DNA of 64,000 nt from Typhlomys cinereus (taxonomy: Eukaryota > Chordata > Mammalia > Rodentia > Platacanthomyidae). The notes below the pieces were generated by a model. It was not told the DNA's origin. It made no database searches and saw only the letters and a list, made by a program, of their open reading frames with translations. Location: positions 2,334,607-2,398,606 of the forward strand of contig JALPQD010000206.1 in the NCBI GenBank assembly GCA_023101885.1, read 5' to 3'. Made by a program: the position numbers and the translations under genes. The first letter of the stretch is position 1, and each line of letters starts with the position of its first letter. Of this stretch, positions 58,398 through 64,000 are shown piece by piece.

Positions 58398-59128
58398 GTG
58401 GGTAAAATTCCCACCTACGAACTAACTCAGAAATTCCAGAAGTACAAGACTATGCTCTCAGTCCACCAGAACCTTAAAAGAAACTGTGATACCCTCTTAC
58501 CCTGGCTGAAGGCCAAGGAAGAGACCATCATGCCAGAAAGTCTAGATGCCAAGACTGCCCCTAGAGATGGTATTTGCAATCCAAACTGGGAGAATCCATG
58601 TCAGAAGCAAAGGGGGCCGTGTCACAGAGATGGACCATCTGAGTGCATTCCCACCAATGATCGCCTCCGCCCCGAAAGAGACACCCTCGAAAGAGACACC
58701 CTCGGCATATGGGGCCTGACTGGACCCCAGGTTTGGAGTATGCATGGTTCAAAGATGGGTCATCTAACTGATGGCAATACACTTCTGGAATTCCTCAAAG
58801 GAAGGCATAAGCAACCTTACTATTAGGGAATAGAAGGATGCTATTATAGAAGTTATTCTTTTAATAATTATATTGCTTAAGTGTTTTTCTTCAGTGCATA
58901 CCTCAGTGCTCAATTGACAGAACCAGCTATAGCTTATGGGCCTTGAGTATCCAAGTCAAGGCCTCCTTAGAGATGTAGTTTAAGCTTGGATAGTAGAGAC
59001 TGCATGAGCTGCATACATCTTCCCAAGTTAGAACCTGCTGCCATGCCTGGTGCCTATGTCGACCTGCCTGACTGAGAGTATCAACCTGGAGAGGACAACA
59101 GCCAAAGCTCACGCTGGGACTTATGGGG
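58398..59128 (+). mobile_element. Gammaretrovirus-like ERV remnant
   Basis: In the frame of 58715 the translation reads PDWTPGLEYAWFKDGSS, resembling the start of a gammaretroviral RNase H domain with its conserved Asp-Gly-Ser, then stop codons. A 142-codon ORF at 58398-58826 is in a different frame and is not the ancestral one. A 15-bp tandem duplication (58673-58702) adds to the disruption. The remainder to 59128 has no readable frame. Old and non-functional. Confidence 0.5.
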
Positions 59129-59572
59129 TGTTGGGGACTCCTATAGTTAATTGTAAAATATGTTCCTTGCTAAAATCAATAGGAGATTATTCTGCCTCTG
59201 TATTTAAAAAAAACAGTTAAAATGTGGGCTCAGCCCCATAGCTATCTGGTGAAGCATTATAGATTAGATAAGTTTGGAAATACTGAGAGAATGTTTCTGT
59301 TAAGTGCCTTTGCCCTGAAGCAATGGGTTAGGTTCTTGAAAAAATGTCCACCCTGAAGGTGATTTTTGCTGACTAAGAAATTATATGTCTGTTGTAGGTG
59401 CAACATTCTTTATCCCAAAATTTTCTGTATAAAAGTTGTCATGAAAGTTTCAATAAACGGGTTCAGGATACACTCGGACGAGAGGGAGCTGTGTGTGTTC
59501 TGTTCTTCGCCCAGTCCTGGGGAGCCCTGGTCTCGAGGCCGCGACTCTGGTCTGCGGCAAATTGTTACTCCA
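59129..59572 (+). mobile_element. Endogenous retrovirus LTR
   Basis: About 444 bp from TG ('tgttggggactcctat') to CA ('ttgttactcca'), with TATAAAAG at 59428-59435, AATAAA at 59452-59457 and a GT-rich U5-like stretch at 59489-59505. Several CpGs remain near its end. It follows the pol-like remnant in the same orientation, so it is probably the 3' LTR. No 5' partner was seen. Confidence 0.6.
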
Positions 59573-60280
59573 GCTTAGCAGGAGAGTTCATACCAATACC
59601 AGAAGCCAAGAAAGCTGCCCATATTATATTAATGAGGATTTCTCATAGAGAAGCAGGCCTTACTCACCAAGCACCAAGGTCCCCAGGTTTGCTGAAGAAT
59701 GCCAGTTTTCTAAATTCCCTCAATCTTATGCACCTGAGCAGAGAAATAGTCCCATCTCCATGGACTGGATCTTCTTTCATCAATTAAAGAGTCTCTTAAA
59801 TGTATATTTGGGACTTGCCTATCAGTTTTACAGAGATTTGTCAAAAATGAAGTCTGCAACTGAAAAGTTGGCACCTATGTATCTAATAACCCCTCCGACA
59901 TCAAAATATGAAACCATGAATTTCTTCTTAAAGAAATTAAAAGTCGAGAAGGTTGGTTGCTTTTTATTTCTTGTCTTATCAAATCTGTGTTCAGCAGATA
60001 GAAAATTACCACTTATAGTCATTGAAGTAAAATGGGTTATTTCTAGAAAATTTAAATTCAGGTTTCTCTACTTGAAAATAAGGTTATTTGATTGAATTCT
60101 TTCCCATTTTCTTTCTCTAACACCTAGAACATATGGAGTTCTTAGAGCACTAACAACAAAAGGAAATCAAAAGCGATGATCATTGCAATGAAATTCTTTC
60201 AAACTCATGTAGTATTCATAGCAACAATTACACCCTTGGTATTTTATGGTACAAAAACATTTAAATCATTAAGGCATATG
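59573..60280. other. No recognised feature
   Basis: Two overlapping plus ORFs (59398-59787 and 59760-60095) show no known domains and begin in the LTR. Nothing else seen. Confidence 0.45.
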
Positions 60281-60282
60281 AT

Positions 60283-60685
60283 AGTTAATCCTAGATATCA
60301 ACCTGACACGCCTGTATTAACTAAGATCAGCTGAGACCACATATGGAAAGATCAACTGAGACCACCTGAAGGGATTATACTCACCCTAGATCCCTTTGGA
60401 ACCTACATAGATCTCATAGACACCTCCTAGTAATGAATCATATAAACGGAACCACAGAAAATAGAAAAGAGAGATGTTCCAGGACTGCTCCAGCTATGTG
60501 GAGTTCCACTGTGACTTAGCCTGCCTGCCAGCTTCAGCAAGCCATGCCACTTCTATCACCTTGAAAGACTGTAACTATTTCTCCTCTTGAACTGTAAGTT
60601 GAATAAATCTCCATTTCTCCCATAAGTTGTTCGACTTTGGGTGCTATATTACAGCAATAGTGAAGAGTAACTGTTACAAGGTGTA
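60283..60685 (+). mobile_element. Solo LTR, MaLR-like
   Basis: Begins 'tgatagttaatcctagatat' like the 18356 LTR and ends 'gttgaataaatctccatttc…ttacagcaatagtgaagagta'. Confidence 0.6.
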
Positions 60686-61511
60686 ATGTTATTTTGGTAT
60701 GCTTGATGTCAAATCCTAGTTTGCCATTTAATAGTCATCAGTAATCCCTCAGACAGAAAAACTGAACAAAAGTCATGGATAATTCAACAAAATTTCCAGT
60801 ACTAGTTATGTGATACCTCCTAATAATATGTTTGTCAGAGAGGTCTCATAGGCACCCACATATAGACTTCTGCCATTGCTCTTGGTCACACTCCAAAATC
60901 TGACAGAAAGGTCATTTTGTAGAAGACACTATATATAAGGCACCCTGCTTCCCAGGTACTCACCACCAGAACCCTGATCACCCACTCCTCCTAGCCTTCC
61001 CACCATCCAGCCTGAACAGCGCCAAAGAACACGACTGGCCAGGACTTGGGTGGACTACTGGCCATGCCCCAGGTCCCAGGTGAAGCCCGCCAATCATCCT
61101 TAGCCCCTCCCCCCTTCTGCCTGCCAGGAACACACACTCGCTTGCTCTCAGACCAGGTAAGACACCCTCTGTCTACTAAAACTGACTTAATTGATGTACT
61201 AACAGTCTAATAGCCTCATCTTGGAAATAACAATAACAGTAGACAAACACACCCAACTACTAGGCCAGCACTAGTAATAACTGCCAGAGAGCAGTTTGCC
61301 AACTAAATCAATTCAGTGAAAAACACATAGAAACTGTAAAGACTCAAGAGACAAAACAATTCCCAAGTCAAAGGATAGATCCATGAGAAACAAAACCCAA
61401 AAAAACAAATCTCCCACTGAAAGAATTAACCCCATAATGACAGATTCCAACCAGAACACATTCACAGAAAGTAGCGAAGAAAGCTAGGCCCACGATAATG
61501 ACTTTCACAGC

Positions 61512-61745
61512 ATGATAATTACCACGATCAATACTATGAAAAAGGAAATCCAGGAGGAGTTAAATAACCGCATCAACCACTTTGAACAGGAACACAACAG
61601 ACACCAGGAGGAGTTGAGAAAAACAGTTCAAGAAACAAAAACAAGCATAGATCAGTTAAAACAGTCTCAGGTAGAGTTTAAAATTGAACTAAAAGACAAG
61701 TTATCCTCAACCCAGAACTCGATAGAGAGTCTTACCAACTATTGA
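61512..61745 (+). pseudogene. L1 ORF1p coiled-coil fragment
   Basis: 77 codons rich in E, Q, K, N with heptad-like spacing, as in the trimerising coiled coil of L1 ORF1p. Stops at 61743-61745, where intact relatives continue towards the RRM. Confidence 0.8.
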
Positions 61746-61965
61746 GGCAGAAAATAGAATTTCAGAATTAACCAGCTCAATAGAAGAGATTGTTAAAGCC
61801 AAAAAGGTACTTGAGAGGAATTTTCAAAAGTTATGGGACACCCTGAAGAAGCCTAACATGCACATTATTGGAATACCAGAGCAAGAATCCCAAAATACCA
61901 CACCTGAGGAAATTTTTCAAACTGTCATAAATGAAAACTTCCTTCATCGAAAGAAAGAGAGGCCA

Positions 61966-62283
61966 GGGCTGGAGAGGTGGCTCAGGGGTTAAGCTTCTGT
62001 CTTGCAGGTAGAAGGTCCTGAGTTCAGATCCTAGACCCCACATATAGACACCGGGAGGAAGCTGGGGCTGCTTGCATTTCTGGCCCTGGTAGGGAGGAGC
62101 CTGTGAATTCCTGGTACAGAGTAAACAAGGAGGAGTTGCAGGCAGTCCATGGTGGTTCCCGAATTCGTCCACGGTTCTGTACACACACACACACACACAC
62201 ATACATATACACACATACATACACACACATATACATGCATACACGCACAATTGAACAAATAATAAATAATAAAAAAATTTAAA
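61966..62283 (+). mobile_element. Young B2-superfamily SINE inside L1 copy B ORF1
   Basis: Complete plus copy: gggctggagaggtggctcag head, (CA)n with (CATA) variants at 62181-62250, A-rich tail. Target-site duplication about 'aaagagaggcca' (61954) / 'aaagagagaccca' (62284). Confidence 0.92.
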
Positions 62284-62353
62284 AAAGAGAGACCCATCCA
62301 AATACAAGAGGCATTCCACACCCCAAAGACATATACCAAAATAGAAAATCACC

Positions 62354-62761
62354 ATGGCAAACAATAGTCAAAACACTCCACATTCAAGACAAAGAAATGG
62401 TGCTGAGATTTTCAAGGGAAAAAAAAAAGTCACTTTCAAAGTTAAACCTATTAAAATAACAAATGACTTCTCAATGGAAACAGTAAAAGCAAGAAGAGCT
62501 TGGAGAGACATACTTCAAGTATTGAATGAGCAAAAATGTCAACCAAGGCTGATATACCCGGAAAAAATATCCGTTGTGATTGAGGGAGAAACAAAAGTTT
62601 TCCAGCACCAAGACAACTTGAAGGATTACATGTCTACCAAACCAGGCCTTCAAAAAAGGCTAGAAATGATACTCAAGTTTGAAGGGGAAAAAAAAACATA
62701 TCCAGGAGGACAAAAGGGAAGTATAATACCACCAAAACCTAATAGCCAACTAATACAATAA
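62354..62761 (+). pseudogene. L1 ORF1p C-terminal domain
   Basis: 135 open codons. ETVKARRAWRDILQVL and NEQKCQPRLIYPEK match the C-terminal nucleic-acid-binding domain of L1 ORF1p. The frame is intact but detached from its N-terminal part by a frameshift and the SINE. Confidence 0.85.
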
Positions 62762-62784
62762 CAAAAACCACTAAACAGAAAAAA

Positions 62785-63690
62785 ATGTTCGGAATTAAAA
62801 ATAATTTCTCCATCAGAACATTAAATATCAATAGAATTAACTTACCAATCAAGAGACACAGATTACACACCTGGATTAAAAATCATAACCCATCAATCTG
62901 CAGCCTTTAGGAAACTCATCTCACCACAATAGATAGGCACATTCTAAAAATAAACGCTGGTCCAAAATTCTGTAAGCTAATGGAACCATGAAACAGGCAG
63001 GGGTAGCCATTATGCTATCAGACAAAGTGGACTTCAAACCAAAAAAAAATCATAAGAGACACAGATGGTTACTACATTTTAGTCACAGGTACAATTCACG
63101 AGGAAGACTTCACAATACTGAATATATATGCACCCAATATGGGGCCCCCCACATTCATTAAACAAATCCTACAGCATCTAAAGCAAGAAATCAGCCCCCA
63201 AATGGTAATTCTTGGGGATTTCAGTACCACCTTCAAAAATGGGATAGATCAACAAGAAAAACTTAACAGAGATACATTGGAAATTAATCAAACTCTTACT
63301 GAAATGGACCTTACAGATCTCTATCGAACTTTTCATCCATGCACCAAAGAATACACATTTTTCTCAGCAGCACATGGAACTTTCTCCAAAATAGACCACA
63401 TACTGAGCCACAAATCAAAACTCCACATATACAGGAAAGTTGAAATTCTAGCCTGTACCCTATCAGATCACCATGATCTAAAGCTTGACATCCACAACAC
63501 AACAAATAACAGAAAATTCACTAATTCCTGGATTCAGGGGGAAATCACAAAGGAAATTCAAGATTTTCTGAAAGTAAATGATAATGAAAATGCTACTTAT
63601 CAAAATCTTTGGGACACAATGAAAGCTGTCCTAAGAGGTAAATTCATAGCTCTTAATGCCTACATCAAAAAACATAAACATCACTAGTAA
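62785..63690 (+). pseudogene. L1 ORF2 endonuclease domain, broken
   Basis: The domain reads from TLNINRINLPIKRHR; the Gln codon of the conserved QETH box is TAG (62908-62910), with the catalytic Glu kept. The later block is open at 63139-63687 and contains LGDFSTT (Asn of the usual GDFNT replaced by Ser), the TFSKIDHIL Asp and the SDHH His. L1 endonuclease nicks target DNA for priming; this copy cannot make a full ORF2p. Confidence 0.85.
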
Positions 63691-63701
63691 ATATCTTAAC
63701 A

Positions 63702-63926
63702 ATGCAGCTTAAAGCTTTAGACACACTAGAGCAATCTGTTCCCAAAAGCAGTAGAAGAGAGGAGATTAGCAAAATCAGGGGAGAAATATCCAAAATTGAG
63801 ATAAAGAAAACAATACAGAGAATCAATCAGTCAAAAAGGTGGTTTTTTGAAAAAATCAGTAAGACAGATACACCAGTAGCTAAATTAACCAAAGGAAGAG
63901 AAAGAAAACACAAATTAACAAATTAG
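63702..63926 (+). pseudogene. L1 ORF2 fragment after endonuclease domain
   Basis: 74 codons rich in K, E, R, I with the KRWFFEKI block typical of the L1 ORF2 linker before reverse transcriptase. Ends in a stop at 63924-63926. The element continues beyond the window. Confidence 0.75.
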
Positions 63927-64000
63927 AAATGAAAATAGAGTTATCACTACTGATACCCAAGAAATTCAGAGAATTATAATGGCATATTTCAGAAACTTAT

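Larger units (their letters stand above)
60900..64000 (+). mobile_element. LINE-1 copy B (5' UTR, ORF1, ORF2 5' part)
   Basis: The 5' UTR-like GC-richer part (about 60900-61440) is followed by ORF1 (61440-62761) and ORF2 (from about 62780), running past the window end. ORF1 coiled-coil, RRM-like segment ('LWDTLKKPNMHIIGIPEQE' at about 61830-61885) and C-terminal domain are recognisable. A frameshift and stop near 61743 and a SINE insertion at 61966 break it. ORF2 contains a readable endonuclease domain with an early stop. Sequence order and wording match copy A, showing the same subfamily. Confidence 0.88.

Noticed and set aside
58398..58826. 142-codon ORF as an intact gene
   Set aside because: The retroviral RNase H-like residues lie in another frame, so this frame is incidental within a decayed element.

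Overview
The window is nuclear DNA of a mammal, most likely a myomorph rodent outside the mouse/rat lineage. The evidence is AT-rich sequence almost free of genes, many long (CA/GT)n, (TATC)n and (AAAT)n tracts, degraded B1 and B4/RSINE1-type SINEs, a young tRNA-derived B2-superfamily SINE with a (CA)n tail, rodent-type LINE-1 copies with a polypurine 3' UTR, and MaLR-like LTR elements. The genus cannot be fixed by eye. The SINE consensus recalls B2-superfamily elements of jerboa-like rodents, but that is only an inference.

One real protein-coding gene is visible: cylicin-2 (CYLC2) on the minus strand. A 1,227-nt terminal exon (47024..45798), a 119-nt exon (48517..48399) and a 41-nt exon (49703..49663) have GT/AG junctions and matching phases. 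They encode the conserved cylicin N-terminal segment followed by a Lys/Glu/Ser-rich tail built on a strict 81-bp (27-residue) tandem array. A 14-nt candidate first coding exon (50612..50599) would complete a 466-residue frame but is unproven. Cylicins are structural proteins of the calyx (perinuclear theca) of the sperm head.

Layout. 1-9 kb: L1 3' tails, two MaLR-like LTRs, old SINEs and microsatellites. 10.9-13 kb: reverse-oriented ancient L1 remains. 16.8-19 kb: a MaLR-like element overlapping a 106-bp inverted repeat (about 96% identical), then a further LTR to 20 kb. 25-26.4 kb: a second inverted repeat with arms of about 280 bp around a 0.8-kb spacer. 28-39.7 kb: MaLR-internal-like sequence, L1 3' tails and a two-LTR MaLR-like element. 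40-45 kb: old L1, an LTR and two young SINEs with perfect target-site duplications. 45.8-50.6 kb: CYLC2. 51.5-55.8 kb and about 60.9-64 kb: two decayed copies of the same L1 subfamily, each interrupted by the young SINE. 57.4-57.8 kb: an unrecognised decayed coding-like stretch. 58.4-59.6 kb: remains of a gammaretrovirus-like endogenous element with an LTR.

No RNA gene, CRISPR array, operon or bacterial-type system is present. Nothing here supports a previously undescribed molecular system. The points most worth a second look are the homogenised cylicin repeat array, the two inverted-repeat pairs and the unidentified frame near 57.5 kb.
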